A stretch of DNA of 64,000 bases from Polynucleobacter sp. 80A-SIGWE (GCF_018882295.1 NZ_JACVOR010000001.1:558001-622000), one strand, 5' to 3'. Counted from the stretch's first letter, positions 53,163 through 63,178 are shown. Notes: generated from the letters alone by a model not told the origin. Program-made: numbers and translations.

Positions 53163-54806
53163 ATGAGCACAACAAGCCATCAAAACACCTACGACTTCAT
53201 CATCATTGGCGCTGGTAGCGCCGGCTGCATGTTGGCCAAGCGCCTCACTGAGAATCCCGCTAAACGCGTGCTCTTAATTGAGGCTGGTAAGAATGACAAT
53301 TACATCTGGATCCATGTACCAGTTGGCTATTTATATTGCATCGACAACCCAAGGGCAGACTGGCGCTTTAAGACTGCATCTGAAAAAGGTCTAAACGGCC
53401 GCTCACTTCTATATCCGCGTGGCAGAGTATTGGGTGGATGTTCCTCGATTAACGGCATGATTTACATGCGTGGTCAGGTTGGTGACTATGACTCTTGGGT
53501 GGCCGCAACAGGCGATGACTCTTGGTCTTGGCAAAACGCATTGCGTCGTTACAAATCATTTGAGGACTATCACGGCGCTGCTAATCAGTGGCACAGCAAG
53601 GGTGGTGAGTGGACTGTTTCTAAACAGCGCTTACGTTGGCCCATCATGGATATCTTTAGGGAGGCGGCAGTACAGGCCGGCATTCCCTCATCGGATGACT
53701 TTAATCAAGGCGATAACTTTGGAGTTGGTTACTTTGATGTGAGTCAGCGTAAAGGTTGGCGGCTCAATACTTCTAAGGCATTTTTGCGTGATGCGGCTAA
53801 GCGGCCTAATCTCACAGTAATTACCGAGGCCATAGTTAATAAATTATTAATTGATGATGTCTCTAAAAATTGCTACGGTGTTCAATATATTAAAGATGGC
53901 AAAACAGTAGACGTACATTGCAGCAATCACAATGCTAGCTCTCAAGGCGAAGTGATTTTGAGTGCCGGCGCCATTGGTAGCGTGCAGGTTCTAGAGCGCT
54001 CAGGTGTTGGCTCAGCTGCACACCTCAATAGGCTGGGCATTCCGGTGATCGCAGATTTACCTGGCGTAGGTGAGAACTTGCAAGACCATTTGCAATTGCG
54101 CATGATCTACAAGGTCAACAACATTAAGACCTTAAACACTAAAGCCAATTCTTTATTGGGTAAGTTGTTAATTGGTATGGAGTATGTGTTTAAGCGCTCG
54201 GGCCCAATGTCGATGGCACCATCACAGTTGGGTGCTTTTGCCTATAGCTCTCCTGATCAGCCTTCGGCAAATTTGGAGTATCACGTTCAACCTCTGTCGC
54301 TAGAAAAGTTTGGTGAAGATTTGCATTCTTTCAATGCGATTACGGCAAGCGTTTGTAACTTACGTCCAACATCTCGCGGTAGTGTGCACATCAGCTCTGT
54401 CGATCCAGAGGCGCCACCAGTGATTGCGCCAAATTATTTATCGACGGATGAAGATCGTAAAGTGGCTGCCGACTCATTGCGTCTCACGCGCAAGATTGTG
54501 GAATGCCCTGCGCTCAAGCCGTATACGCCAGATGAGTACAAGCCAGGTAAGCAATATCAAACTGATGAAGAGCTTATTAAAGCTGCTGGTGATATAGGCA
54601 CAACGATTTTTCATCCAGTAGGTACTTGTAAGATGGGGCGCGATGATGATCCGATGGCAGTACTCGATTCACAATTACGCGTAAGGGGCATTCATCATCT
54701 GAGAGTAGTGGATGCATCTGCGATGCCAACAATCACTTCTGGCAATACTGCGGCACCCACCATGTTGATTGCGCAACGCGCTGCTGAATTGCTAACTAGT
54801 GAGTAG
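53163..54806 (+). CDS. GMC family oxidoreductase (choline dehydrogenase-like)
   Basis: 547 residues; FAD-dependent. The FAD site FIIIGAGSAGCMLAKRL begins at residue 13, followed by RGRVLGGCSSINGMIYMRG and PGVGENLQDHLQLR, and the C-terminal HPVGTCKMG and VDASAMPTITSGNTAAP. These are the GMC_1 and GMC_2 signatures. It oxidises an alcohol to aldehyde, substrate not predictable; choline is only a family name. It overlaps the downstream EamA gene by eight bases. Confidence 0.92.
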   Translation: MSTTSHQNTYDFIIIGAGSAGCMLAKRLTENPAKRVLLIEAGKNDNYIWIHVPVGYLYCIDNPRADWRFKTASEKGLNGRSLLYPRGRVLGGCSSINGMIYMRGQVGDYDSWVAATGDDSWSWQNALRRYKSFEDYHGAANQWHSKGGEWTVSKQRLRWPIMDIFREAAVQAGIPSSDDFNQGDNFGVGYFDVSQRKGWRLNTSKAFLRDAAKRPNLTVITEAIVNKLLIDDVSKNCYGVQYIKDGKTVDVHCSNHNASSQGEVILSAGAIGSVQVLERSGVGSAAHLNRLGIPVIADLPGVGENLQDHLQLRMIYKVNNIKTLNTKANSLLGKLLIGMEYVFKRSGPMSMAPSQLGAFAYSSPDQPSANLEYHVQPLSLEKFGEDLHSFNAITASVCNLRPTSRGSVHISSVDPEAPPVIAPNYLSTDEDRKVAADSLRLTRKIVECPALKPYTPDEYKPGKQYQTDEELIKAAGDIGTTIFHPVGTCKMGRDDDPMAVLDSQLRVRGIHHLRVVDASAMPTITSGNTAAPTMLIAQRAAELLTSE

Positions 54807-55728
54807 TTCAAAAACACAAGGCGGTTCGCAGCCTCACTCTGGGCTCCCGGCGAGCCACTTGCTCTTAGCGCTCGCCATTGTTGCGGTATGGGGCACGAAC
54901 TTTGTAGTGATTAAAAATTGCCTGGCATCTTTTCCGCCTTTTTACTTTGCGGCATTGCGCTACATCTTTGTTTTATTGCCCTTAGTCTTTTTTATGCCAA
55001 GGCCAAAAGTAGCTTGGGGCAATCTCTGTATTTACGGATTAGCCACTGGGGTTGGGCAATTTGGTGTCATGTACTACGCCGTCAATAGTCAGATTTCTCC
55101 AGGGCTAGCCTCGCTTGTGGTTCAAACCCAAGTATTTTTTACTATTGGCTTTGCCATGCTATTTGCCAAAGAAGGTCTCAAGCGCTATCAGGCAGTTGCA
55201 GTTGGCATCGCTTTGCTTGGTCTAGTAATTATTGCGCTGCACACAGATTCAACAACAACATTCTTAGGTTTGACACTGGTGGTCTTTGCGGGCCTCTCAT
55301 GGGGGGTTGCCAATACAGTGAGTCGCCAGGCTGGCTCCATCAATATGCTGTCTTATGTAGTTTGGGCCAGCGCCTTCTCTATACCGCCATTGGCACTGAT
55401 CGCGTTGATCTTTGAGGGTGGTGTAGCCCACTTGTGGGATGTCACCTTAGCTGCCCCCTTGGGAGCTTGGGTTGGAGTCCTATGGCAGTCTTGGGCTAAT
55501 ACCTTGTTTGGCTATGCCGCTTGGGGTTGGTTGCTGTCAAAACACCCAGCTGCACTGGTGGCTCCTGCACCCTTGCTGGTACCCATCTTTGGAATGGGGG
55601 CATCTGCCTTCTTTTTAGGGGAGGCTTTACCACCTTGGAAAGTCGAGGCTGCCAGCTTGGTAATTGCCGGCCTCATCATCAATCTTTTCTGGCCGAGCTT
55701 ACAAGCTCAAGTTCGTAAGTTTTTTTAA
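54799..55728 (+). CDS. EamA (DMT) family transporter
   Basis: 309 residues with about ten membrane helices in two EamA repeats: LALAIVAVWGTNFVVIKN (about 22-40) and FAGLSWGVANTVSRQAG for the second. It is a YdcZ/RhaT-like efflux or metabolite carrier. The GTG at 54799 overlaps the GMC stop, so both are coupled and may handle the same compound. Confidence 0.85.
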   Translation: MSSSKTQGGSQPHSGLPASHLLLALAIVAVWGTNFVVIKNCLASFPPFYFAALRYIFVLLPLVFFMPRPKVAWGNLCIYGLATGVGQFGVMYYAVNSQISPGLASLVVQTQVFFTIGFAMLFAKEGLKRYQAVAVGIALLGLVIIALHTDSTTTFLGLTLVVFAGLSWGVANTVSRQAGSINMLSYVVWASAFSIPPLALIALIFEGGVAHLWDVTLAAPLGAWVGVLWQSWANTLFGYAAWGWLLSKHPAALVAPAPLLVPIFGMGASAFFLGEALPPWKVEAASLVIAGLIINLFWPSLQAQVRKFF

Positions 55729-55873
55729 AACGACTTTTATCTTTCAGGGCTAATGTAAAACCCTAATACAAACCCCTTTTTTTGCCCCTACATTAACTGT
55801 AAGATGGCTATTCGTTTCAAGTTGTACCTAAAAAAGAATTTATTTAATTAGCATTTTTAGTCATGGAGACTTT

Positions 55874-57058
55874 ATGAATATTCGTCATCACATTTTTGCT
55901 GTAGCTGCTGCAGCAATGTTAACAACTGGCGCTTACGCTGCCGATATCAAGCTTGGTGTTTCTGGTCCATTTACTGGCGGCTCTGCATCCATGGGTGTGA
56001 GTATGCGTGATGGTGTGCGCTTGGCTGCAAAAGAAATTAATGCCGCAGGCGGTATTAACGGAAACAAAATCGTTTTGGTTGAGCGCGATGACGAAGCAAA
56101 AAATGAGCGTGGCGTACAAATTGCTCAAGAGTTGATCAATAACGAAAAAGTAGTTGCTACTTTGGGTTACATCAACACTGGTGTGGCATTGGCCTCACAA
56201 CGCTTCTACCAAGATGCCAAGATTCCAGTAATGAACAACGTTGCTACTGGCTCAATCTTGACTAAGCAATTCCCGAACGCACCAGAAAACTATGTTTTCC
56301 GTAATGCTGCTCCTGACAACATCCAAGCTCCATTGATTGCTAAAGAAGCGGTTGAGAAGCGTGGCTTGAAGCGTGTAGCAATCTTGGCTGACTCTACAAA
56401 CTACGGTCAGTTGGGTCGTGAAGACTTAGAGAAGGCATTGAAGGGCTATGGCGTAACACCAGTAGCAGTTGAGAAATTCAACATTGGTGACGTAGATATG
56501 ACTTCACAATTGCTCAAAGCAAAAAATGCTGGTGCTGATGTGATTTTGACTTACGCAATTGGACCTGAGTTGGCACAAATTGCTAACGGTATGGCGAAGT
56601 TGGGTTGGAAGAAGCCAATGATCGGTTCATGGACATTGTCTATGGCCAGCTTCATTGATACAGCTGGTAAGAATGGTAACGGCGCAACAATGCCACAAAC
56701 CTACATTCAAACTCCATCTACAACTGCTAAGCGTAAAGCTTTCCAAGCAGCTTACTTGGCCGAGTTCAAGCCTAAGAACAACAACATTGCTTCTCCAGTT
56801 TCTGCAGCACAAGGATATGACTCTGTTTACCTCTTGGCAGCAGCGATCAAGCAAGCAAACAGCACAGAAGGACCAAAGATTGTTGCAGCATTGCAAGATC
56901 TGAAGACTCCAGTTGATGGCGTTGTTATTACTTACAACAAGCCATTCTCTGCAACTGATCACGATGCTATCAAGATGAAAGACGTAGTGATGGGTGTAGT
57001 TGAAAATGGTCGCGTTGAGTTCTTGAATGCTGAGGACGCAACTGCTAAGAAGAAGTAA
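55874..57058 (+). CDS. livK: Branched-chain amino acid ABC transporter, periplasmic binding protein
   Basis: 394 residues with a signal peptide (about 1-22, cut after AYA). The Peripla_BP_6 fold is seen in KLGVSGPFTGGSASMGVSMRDGVRL and NEKVVATLGYINTGVALASQ. It binds leucine-type or related ligands and delivers them to LivHMGF. It is 146 bases ahead of livH; a hairpin (57116-57146) lies in between, which would raise LivK over the membrane parts. Confidence 0.92.
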   Translation: MNIRHHIFAVAAAAMLTTGAYAADIKLGVSGPFTGGSASMGVSMRDGVRLAAKEINAAGGINGNKIVLVERDDEAKNERGVQIAQELINNEKVVATLGYINTGVALASQRFYQDAKIPVMNNVATGSILTKQFPNAPENYVFRNAAPDNIQAPLIAKEAVEKRGLKRVAILADSTNYGQLGREDLEKALKGYGVTPVAVEKFNIGDVDMTSQLLKAKNAGADVILTYAIGPELAQIANGMAKLGWKKPMIGSWTLSMASFIDTAGKNGNGATMPQTYIQTPSTTAKRKAFQAAYLAEFKPKNNNIASPVSAAQGYDSVYLLAAAIKQANSTEGPKIVAALQDLKTPVDGVVITYNKPFSATDHDAIKMKDVVMGVVENGRVEFLNAEDATAKKK

Positions 57059-57115
57059 TTCACCTTATCAAGCGGGCAATCTGAATATTTATTTTGCACT
57101 GCAGCATTAGTAAAC

Positions 57116-57146
57116 GCAAAGCGCCGCCCAAAAAGCGGCGTTTTGC
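57116..57146 (+). terminator. Terminator/attenuator between livK and livH
   Basis: GCAAAGCGCCGC (57116-57127) pairs, with one G-T wobble, with GCGGCGTTTTGC (57135-57146), leaving a seven-base loop. The T-run TTTTGC follows the stem. Partial termination after livK is typical of such operons. Confidence 0.75.
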
Positions 57147-57204
57147 TTACAATGTCGGATTCGTTAATAAAACAGTTTTAAGTATTTTCTTTTAGGCCAA
57201 AAAA

Positions 57205-58083
57205 ATGGACATGCTTGCACAAATCCTCTCAAGCGGTATCGCTGTGGGGATGATCTATGCGGTAATCGCTTTCGGTTTCCAGCTAACTTTTGCCACATCA
57301 GGCACTTTGAACTTCGGTCAAGGTGAAGCGCTGATGTTAGGTGCTCTCGTAGGTTTAACCTGCGTTGACACATTTGGCATGAACTATTGGGTCATGATTC
57401 CCGTAGTTTGCTTATTTGGAATGTTGCAGGGTGGCTTTGTTGAGCTCATCGGTGTGCGTCCAGCTATCAAAATTAAATCTGAGTTTGGTTGGATTATGTC
57501 CACCATTGCGCTCGGTATTATTTTCAAGAACGTAGCTGAAAATATCTGGGGTCGTGATGCATTGCCATTCCCATCACCATTGCCAATGGAGCCAATGGAA
57601 TTCCTCGGCGCAAACATTTTGCCAATGGAAATTTTGGTAGTGGTTGGCGCTCTAGTGATGATGATGTTGGTAGAGTTTTTTAACCGTAAAACAATTTACG
57701 GTAAAGCGGTAGTTGCCACTGCAAACGATCGTGATGCAGCTGGTTTGATGGGTATCAACACCAGCGTTGTGATCACCTTCTCTTATGCGCTTTCTTCCTT
57801 AACTGCAGCGTTTGCCGGCGTATTGATTGCACCGTTGACATTGACTGGCGCAAGTATGGGTGGCGCCTTGGGTTTAAAGGCTTTTGCGGTAGCGATTATT
57901 GGCGGCCTCTCAAGCGGTATGGGAATCATTGTGGGTGGTTTGATTCTGGGTATCGTTGAGACTGCAACCGGTTTCTATATTTCTACTGGCTATAAAGATG
58001 TGCCAGGTTTGATCTTGCTCTTGCTAGTGCTTGCATACAAACCATCTGGCCTCTTTGGTAAATCTGCAATTAAGAAAGTTTAA
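57205..58083 (+). CDS. livH: Branched-chain amino acid ABC transporter permease LivH
   Basis: 292 residues with about eight membrane helices: SSGIAVGMIYAVIAFGFQLT at the start, GTLNFGQGEALMLGALVG (the LivH motif), and TFSYALSSLTAAFAGVLIAP and GLKAFAVAIIGGLSSGMG further down. The stop TAA shares its last base with the LivMG start (TAATG). Confidence 0.93.
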   Translation: MDMLAQILSSGIAVGMIYAVIAFGFQLTFATSGTLNFGQGEALMLGALVGLTCVDTFGMNYWVMIPVVCLFGMLQGGFVELIGVRPAIKIKSEFGWIMSTIALGIIFKNVAENIWGRDALPFPSPLPMEPMEFLGANILPMEILVVVGALVMMMLVEFFNRKTIYGKAVVATANDRDAAGLMGINTSVVITFSYALSSLTAAFAGVLIAPLTLTGASMGGALGLKAFAVAIIGGLSSGMGIIVGGLILGIVETATGFYISTGYKDVPGLILLLLVLAYKPSGLFGKSAIKKV

Positions 58084-60011
58084 TGATGAAGAAGTCCCTA
58101 ATACCTCTATTAATTGCGATCGCGGCACTGTTTACCCTGCCGTTATTTATTCACAATCCTTATTACATTCACTTAGTTGAAACCATTCTGATCTACACCA
58201 TTTTGTTATTTGGTTTGGATATCGTGGTGGGTTATGTTGGTCAGGTTTCCTTAGGTCATGCAGCACTGTTTGGTATCGGTTCATATACCGCTGGTGTGCT
58301 GTACTTCCACTTTGGTTGGACCATCTGGGGAACACTGCCTGCATCTATCGTGGTGACTTCAATATTCGGCGGCATCTTGGCGTTGCCTGCATTGAAGGTA
58401 ATCGGACCTTATTTGGCGATGGTGACCTTGGCTTTCGGAACGATTGCGCAGATTCTCATTAACGAGATGACTTGGCTGACTGAAGGCCCATTGGGCATCA
58501 AGATCCCTAAGCCTGACTTAATGGGTGTGCCTATGACCAAGGCAGAGTACTTCTGGATGGTTGGCATTATCTTGATTATCTCCATGATCATCGTGGATCG
58601 TTTTGTTAAATCACAAATTGGTCGTGCGTTTGAGGCATTGCGTGATAGCCCAATTGCTTGTGACTGTATGGGTGTATCCGTATATCGCTTTAAAGTGATT
58701 GCGTTTGTGATCAGCGCAGGCTTTGCTGGTTTGGCTGGTTGCTTATATGCCTACTCAGAGCAATATATTTCACCAAACACTTACAACAACGAACTCGCTG
58801 TGTTGTTCTTGTTGGGCATCATCATGGGTGGACGTAAGTCACGCCTGGGTGCGGTCATTGGTGCGGCCATCATTGTGTTGTTGCCAAAACTCTTGGATGA
58901 CATCTTCTTATTCCGTATCGTTGCTTCGTTCATCGCAGTCGTAGTGGTGATTGGTGCTGCAATGGCATTGTCGAAAAAAGTCACAACACTACGACGTGTG
59001 TCAGTGCCTATCGCCGGTGTAGTTGGCTTGGCAGCATTCTCATTCTGGCTCAATAGCATCTCCGATTGGCGCTTGAGTATTTTCGGCTTCATGATTTTGT
59101 TAGTGGTGTACTACCTCCAAAACGGTATTGTTGGTTTTGCGAAGAGCTTCTACCAATCTATTGCCGGTAAGGCCAAAACGACTCGTGGTGGTGATGCTGA
59201 GGTGGTGGATGATTCCATCAGCTTTATCAGTAAAGTCAGCGATCAAAATACCGGTGCTGAGCTCTTGAAGGTTGACTCAGTATTGATGCAGTTCGGCGGT
59301 TTAAAGGCGTTGAACAATGTTGATCTAAGCATTAAGCGCGGCACTATTCATGGTCTGATCGGTCCTAACGGTTCCGGTAAGAGCACGATGATGAACGTGT
59401 TGACTGGTATTTACATACCTACGGCAGGTAACGTTCTCTATGCTGGTGAGAGCGTTGTTGGTAAGACTTCATCTGACATCGCTTTATCAGGTATCGCGCG
59501 TACCTTCCAAAACGTTCAGCTCTTCGGTGAAATGACAGCAATCCAAAATATTTTGGTTGGCCTGCATCACACCTTCAAATCAAACATGGTGGAGATTGCC
59601 TTAAATCTGCCGCGTTACAAGAAAGAAGAAGCTGAAGCGCATGCTCGCGCAATGGCTCTCCTGAAGTTTGTTGGCTTGGATGATTTAGCAAATGAAGAAG
59701 CGCGTAACTTGCCATACGGTAAGCAACGTCTCTTGGAGATTGCTCGCGCCTTGGCTTTGGATCCAGAACTGCTCCTGTTGGATGAGCCAGCTGCTGGTTT
59801 GACAGCCCCTGACATTAAAGAACTCTTGCGCATTATTCGTAAGATCCGCGATAGCGGTATTACCTTCATCCTGATTGAGCATCACATGGATGTGGTGATG
59901 TCAGTCTGCGATACCGTTTCTGTATTGGACTTCGGTCAGAAGATTGCAGAAGGTAAACCAGCTGAAGTTCAGGCAGACGAGAAGGTGATTCATGCCTACT
60001 TGGGTACTTAA
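58083..60011 (+). CDS. livM: LivM-LivG fusion: permease plus ATPase
   Basis: 642 residues. The N-terminal part (about 1-350) is LivM: LFGLDIVVGYVGQVSLGHAALFG and GRAFEALRDSPIACDCMGV. The C-terminal part (about 395-642) is LivG: Walker A GLIGPNGSGKSTMMN, signature NLPYGKQRLLEIARAL, Walker B LLLLDEPAAGL and a switch His in IEHHMDVVM. The linker (about 350-395) is polar and acidic. These two subunits are separate in E. coli; fused versions are known in Burkholderiales. Confidence 0.93.
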   Translation: MMKKSLIPLLIAIAALFTLPLFIHNPYYIHLVETILIYTILLFGLDIVVGYVGQVSLGHAALFGIGSYTAGVLYFHFGWTIWGTLPASIVVTSIFGGILALPALKVIGPYLAMVTLAFGTIAQILINEMTWLTEGPLGIKIPKPDLMGVPMTKAEYFWMVGIILIISMIIVDRFVKSQIGRAFEALRDSPIACDCMGVSVYRFKVIAFVISAGFAGLAGCLYAYSEQYISPNTYNNELAVLFLLGIIMGGRKSRLGAVIGAAIIVLLPKLLDDIFLFRIVASFIAVVVVIGAAMALSKKVTTLRRVSVPIAGVVGLAAFSFWLNSISDWRLSIFGFMILLVVYYLQNGIVGFAKSFYQSIAGKAKTTRGGDAEVVDDSISFISKVSDQNTGAELLKVDSVLMQFGGLKALNNVDLSIKRGTIHGLIGPNGSGKSTMMNVLTGIYIPTAGNVLYAGESVVGKTSSDIALSGIARTFQNVQLFGEMTAIQNILVGLHHTFKSNMVEIALNLPRYKKEEAEAHARAMALLKFVGLDDLANEEARNLPYGKQRLLEIARALALDPELLLLDEPAAGLTAPDIKELLRIIRKIRDSGITFILIEHHMDVVMSVCDTVSVLDFGQKIAEGKPAEVQADEKVIHAYLGT

Positions 60012-60042
60012 TCACTAGAACCATATTGAATCGGTAAATACC

Positions 60043-60771
60043 ATGTTATCTATTAAGAATCTTGAAGCAGGCTACGGCAAAGTAAAAGTTCTGCACGGCA
60101 TCAATATTGATGTTCCTAAAGGACAAGTTATTACTTTGATCGGGTCAAACGGCGCCGGCAAAACAACGACCATGCGTGCTATCACCGGCATGATTAAGCC
60201 AACTGGTGGTGAAGTAACCTTGGGTGGCGAAAAAATTGATGGTTACGACTCTCATAAAATCGCTCGTCTAGGTTTGGCCCATAGCCCAGAAGGTCGTCGT
60301 GTATTTACGACGATGTCAGTGAATGACAACCTCTTGTTGGGCGCATTCCCGCGCTTTACAGGTAGTCGTCCAAAAGGCGATATCAAGAGCGATCTAGAGC
60401 GTGCTCTAGAAATGTTCCCGCGCCTAAAAGAGCGTCGCAACCAATTGGCTGGAACATTGTCAGGCGGTGAGCAACAGATGTTGGCGATGGCTCGTGCCGT
60501 GATGCTTAATCCAGAGATCATCCTCTTGGATGAGCCGTCAATGGGTCTGGCACCAATTTTGGTTGAGGAAGTATTTAAGATTATTTCTAATCTCAAATCT
60601 CAAGGTGTAACGATGTTATTGGTTGAGCAGTTTGCTGCTGCAGCCCTTAACGTTGCTGACTATGGTTATGTGCTCGAGAATGGCAAGATTGCTACTCATG
60701 GTCCAGCCGACAAGTTGATGCATGATCCAGCTGTGAAAGCAGCTTACTTGGGTGGTGCTGGCGGTCACTAA
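60043..60771 (+). CDS. livF: Branched-chain amino acid ABC transporter ATPase LivF
   Basis: 242 residues: Walker A TLIGSNGAGKTTTMRAITG, signature GTLSGGEQQMLAMARAVM, Walker B IILLDEPSMGLAP and the switch VEQFAAAAL. The typical LivF opening MLSIKNLEAGYGKVKVLHGI is present. It ends the liv operon; a GAAA-loop terminator follows. Confidence 0.94.
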   Translation: MLSIKNLEAGYGKVKVLHGINIDVPKGQVITLIGSNGAGKTTTMRAITGMIKPTGGEVTLGGEKIDGYDSHKIARLGLAHSPEGRRVFTTMSVNDNLLLGAFPRFTGSRPKGDIKSDLERALEMFPRLKERRNQLAGTLSGGEQQMLAMARAVMLNPEIILLDEPSMGLAPILVEEVFKIISNLKSQGVTMLLVEQFAAAALNVADYGYVLENGKIATHGPADKLMHDPAVKAAYLGGAGGH

Positions 60772-60794
60772 GATTTAGTAGTACCGTGTTTGTT

Positions 60795-60820
60795 AAAAGC
60801 CCTCGAAAGAGGGCTTTTTC
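60795..60820 (+). terminator. Rho-independent terminator after livF
   Basis: AAAAGCCCTC (60795-60804), loop GAAA, GAGGGCTTTT (60809-60818), followed by more T. It ends the liv transcript 23 bases after the stop. Confidence 0.9.
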
Positions 60821-60850
60821 TATTGAGGCGCAATGCAGTAGCTCGCTTAG

Positions 60851-61411
60851 TTAGTTTTGAAGCAGTGAGATTGCCTCTCGTATCAGTAGGGCGCGATAGC
60901 CCATATACATAGCGACACCTACAAAGCCCAGTAGAAATAGTTTAGGCACCAAAGCGCCCTCAGCCACCAATTCTGAATTGAGAAGACCTACTGCAATGGC
61001 TAAGAAGAATAGGGCGCCCAATCCCAGGACAATCCAGTTCTCATGCTGACTGACTTTCTGGGTCTGATTGGCGTAAGCAAGCACCTGAAAGCGATCGCCT
61101 TTTTGAAAGCCTGAGACTGTCATGGTATCGCCATCACTCACCGCCATAGGCGCTGAGAATTTAGCTTCTATACCGCGATCACCCAAATTAAATTTGGATA
61201 CAAAGAAACGCTGGTAATACACCGAAGAATGATCATGAGTAGGCTTTTCAGGGTTTACATATTCCAGAAGCTCATTATTGAGATTGCTGACTGTTCCAGA
61301 AATGGTGCTCACAGAGCTAGTTAGAAAAGAGCTGGGTTTCAGAGTCATGAGTAGAGCCCCCATCAGTGCGAGAGAGGTCATAAGAAGAAAAGATAGAAGC
61401 GGTCGTTTCAC
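60851..61411 (-). CDS. Hypothetical membrane protein next to TauE
   Basis: 186 residues with an N-terminal helix (about 8-28), a periplasmic domain (about 35-125) and two more helices (about 125-150, 155-175). No family recognised. It overlaps the tauE stop by four bases, so the two are coupled and may act together in sulfur-compound export. Confidence 0.65.
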   Translation of the reverse strand: MKRPLLSFLLMTSLALMGALLMTLKPSSFLTSSVSTISGTVSNLNNELLEYVNPEKPTHDHSSVYYQRFFVSKFNLGDRGIEAKFSAPMAVSDGDTMTVSGFQKGDRFQVLAYANQTQKVSQHENWIVLGLGALFFLAIAVGLLNSELVAEGALVPKLFLLGFVGVAMYMGYRALLIREAISLLQN

Positions 61412-62232
61412 GGATTCAAAGTTAGCACACCTTTAATGAACAGGCTAATTGCAATTGCTAAAGTGAAGAGCGAGAAAATGAGTTGAGTATGCGGACCACT
61501 TAACTTTTTACCCAGGAGGAGTCCAATCAACAGACCTCCTAAAGCTGCCAGCGAGAATGGTGCTGCTACCAATACATTGAGACTGCCAGAAGCTGCCGAG
61601 AAAATCGCACCTCCACCAGTGATGATTGCAAGAACACCGAGTGAGGTAGCAACAATCGATTTGATTGGTAAATCGGTGTAGCGTTTCAGTGCTGGGACGA
61701 TGATGAAGCCGCCACCAACACCGAGTAATCCAGATAAGAAGCCTGCAATGCTGCCGGCGAACATCAGTGCACGTGCGCAGGGTAGGGTCCATTGGAGCTT
61801 TCCAACGGCAGGGTTCATTAGGCAGGGTGGTGGCTTTCTGCTTGCTTCGGGTACACCATTAATTTGATTGCGAGCTTGGCTTAATAAGCGGACAGCTACA
61901 TACAAGAGAATCAAGCTAAACAGAATCTGTAGAGGTGCATTTGGGATCTGTGGAGCAAGCCAAAGACCTAGAGGTGATAGCGCCAAACCAAAGAGGGCCA
62001 TGAAACCTGCTGCTTTGTAGCGCAAGATTTTATTTTTTAGCCCCAGAATGGCTCCAACACTAGATGCTAGGGCAACGGCACACAGCCCAATTGGAGCTGC
62101 CTCTGCAATAGGGAGCCCCAGAAAGAAGACTAGCAAAGGAACTGACAAAATGCCGCCCCCAGCGCCGGTGAGGCCCATAAGTACGCCTACTAGGATTCCT
62201 AGTGCTGGGCTGATGAGGGTTGAGTAGTCCAT
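61408..62232 (-). CDS. Sulfite exporter TauE/SafE family permease
   Basis: 274 residues, eight or so membrane helices: GVLMGLTGAGGGILSVPLLVFFLG and SGLLGVGGGFIIVPAL, the two TauE repeats. It likely exports sulfite or a related sulfur anion made during sulfide oxidation. It is divergent from the persulfide dioxygenase gene, sharing the 66-base AT-rich control region. Confidence 0.88.
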   Translation of the reverse strand: MDYSTLISPALGILVGVLMGLTGAGGGILSVPLLVFFLGLPIAEAAPIGLCAVALASSVGAILGLKNKILRYKAAGFMALFGLALSPLGLWLAPQIPNAPLQILFSLILLYVAVRLLSQARNQINGVPEASRKPPPCLMNPAVGKLQWTLPCARALMFAGSIAGFLSGLLGVGGGFIIVPALKRYTDLPIKSIVATSLGVLAIITGGGAIFSAASGSLNVLVAAPFSLAALGGLLIGLLLGKKLSGPHTQLIFSLFTLAIAISLFIKGVLTLNP

Positions 62233-62250
62233 TGCAATTTATTTTAGGTT

Positions 62251-62279
62251 AATATAGTATATAAATATATATAATATTT
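62251..62279. promoter_or_regulatory. AT-rich imperfect palindrome in the divergent tauE/blh control region
   Basis: AATATAGTATATAAATATAT...AATATT (62251-62278) is an alternating AT block with inverted-repeat character, between the two divergent starts. It is a likely operator for the ArsR-type repressor at 63179, by analogy with BigR operons; the exact half-sites are not clear. Confidence 0.4.
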
Positions 62280-62298
62280 GTTCAATCGAAAGAAAATT

Positions 62299-63171
62299 GT
62301 GAGCACACAGCAAACCCCGCTAATTAAGGACTTTTTTGATCCAGAAACTTGGACCTATACCTATGTGGTCTATGAAAGCGATGCTAGCCCATGCGTCATC
62401 ATCGACTCTGTATTGAACTACGATCCTAAGTCAGGCAGAACCAGCACCAAATCAGCTGATGAGGTCATTGCTTTTGTTAAAGAGCATAAGCTTCAGGTAA
62501 GTTGGATTTTGGAGACCCATGCCCATGCAGACCATTTAACTGCTGCCCCTTACTTGCAAAGCCACTTGGGCGGTAAATTAGTGATTGGGGATCACATCAC
62601 CAATGTCCAAACCGTGTTTAAAGGCGTCTTCAATCTGGATGATCGCTTTAAAGCTGATGGCGCCCAGTTTGACTACTTACTTAAAGAGGGTGAGTCACTC
62701 GCTTTTGGAAATCTTTCTTTGAAAGCACTTTTTGTACCGGGCCATACTCCTGCTTGCATGGCATATGAAATCGGTGACGCAATTTTTGTGGGCGATACCT
62801 TGTTTATGCCGGATGTCGGTACGGCTCGCTGTGACTTTCCTGGTGGCGATGCGAAGACACTCTATCGCTCGATTCAGAAGATCTTGTCTTACCCTGGCCA
62901 GACCAAGCTGTATATGTGCCATGACTACCCGCCAAATAATCGTCCAGCCATGGGTGTGACTACCGTTGCTGATGAGAAGGCAAATAATATTCATGTGCAT
63001 GATGGTGTCACTGAGGATCAATTTGTACAGATGCGTACAGCGCGAGATAAAACCTTGGAAATGCCAACATTAATTTTGTCTTCTATTCAGGTGAATATTC
63101 GGGCTGGGCATTTTCCTGAGCCAGAAACCAATGGCATTGCGTACCTAAAAATTCCTTTAAACGCACTCTGA
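62299..63171 (+). CDS. Blh/ETHE1-like persulfide dioxygenase (metallo-beta-lactamase fold)
   Basis: 290 residues with the MBL metal motif THAHADH (near residue 78-84) and GHTPACMAYE, VGDTLFMPDVG, MCHDYPP for the remaining ligands. It resembles the BigR-controlled Blh/ETHE1 enzymes that oxidise glutathione persulfide to sulfite. That fits the TauE exporter opposite. The start is the GTG at 62299 ahead of MSTQQTPLIKDFFDPETW; a TTG at 62278 is less likely. Confidence 0.85.
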   Translation: MSTQQTPLIKDFFDPETWTYTYVVYESDASPCVIIDSVLNYDPKSGRTSTKSADEVIAFVKEHKLQVSWILETHAHADHLTAAPYLQSHLGGKLVIGDHITNVQTVFKGVFNLDDRFKADGAQFDYLLKEGESLAFGNLSLKALFVPGHTPACMAYEIGDAIFVGDTLFMPDVGTARCDFPGGDAKTLYRSIQKILSYPGQTKLYMCHDYPPNNRPAMGVTTVADEKANNIHVHDGVTEDQFVQMRTARDKTLEMPTLILSSIQVNIRAGHFPEPETNGIAYLKIPLNAL

Positions 63172-63178
63172 TTGTGAG

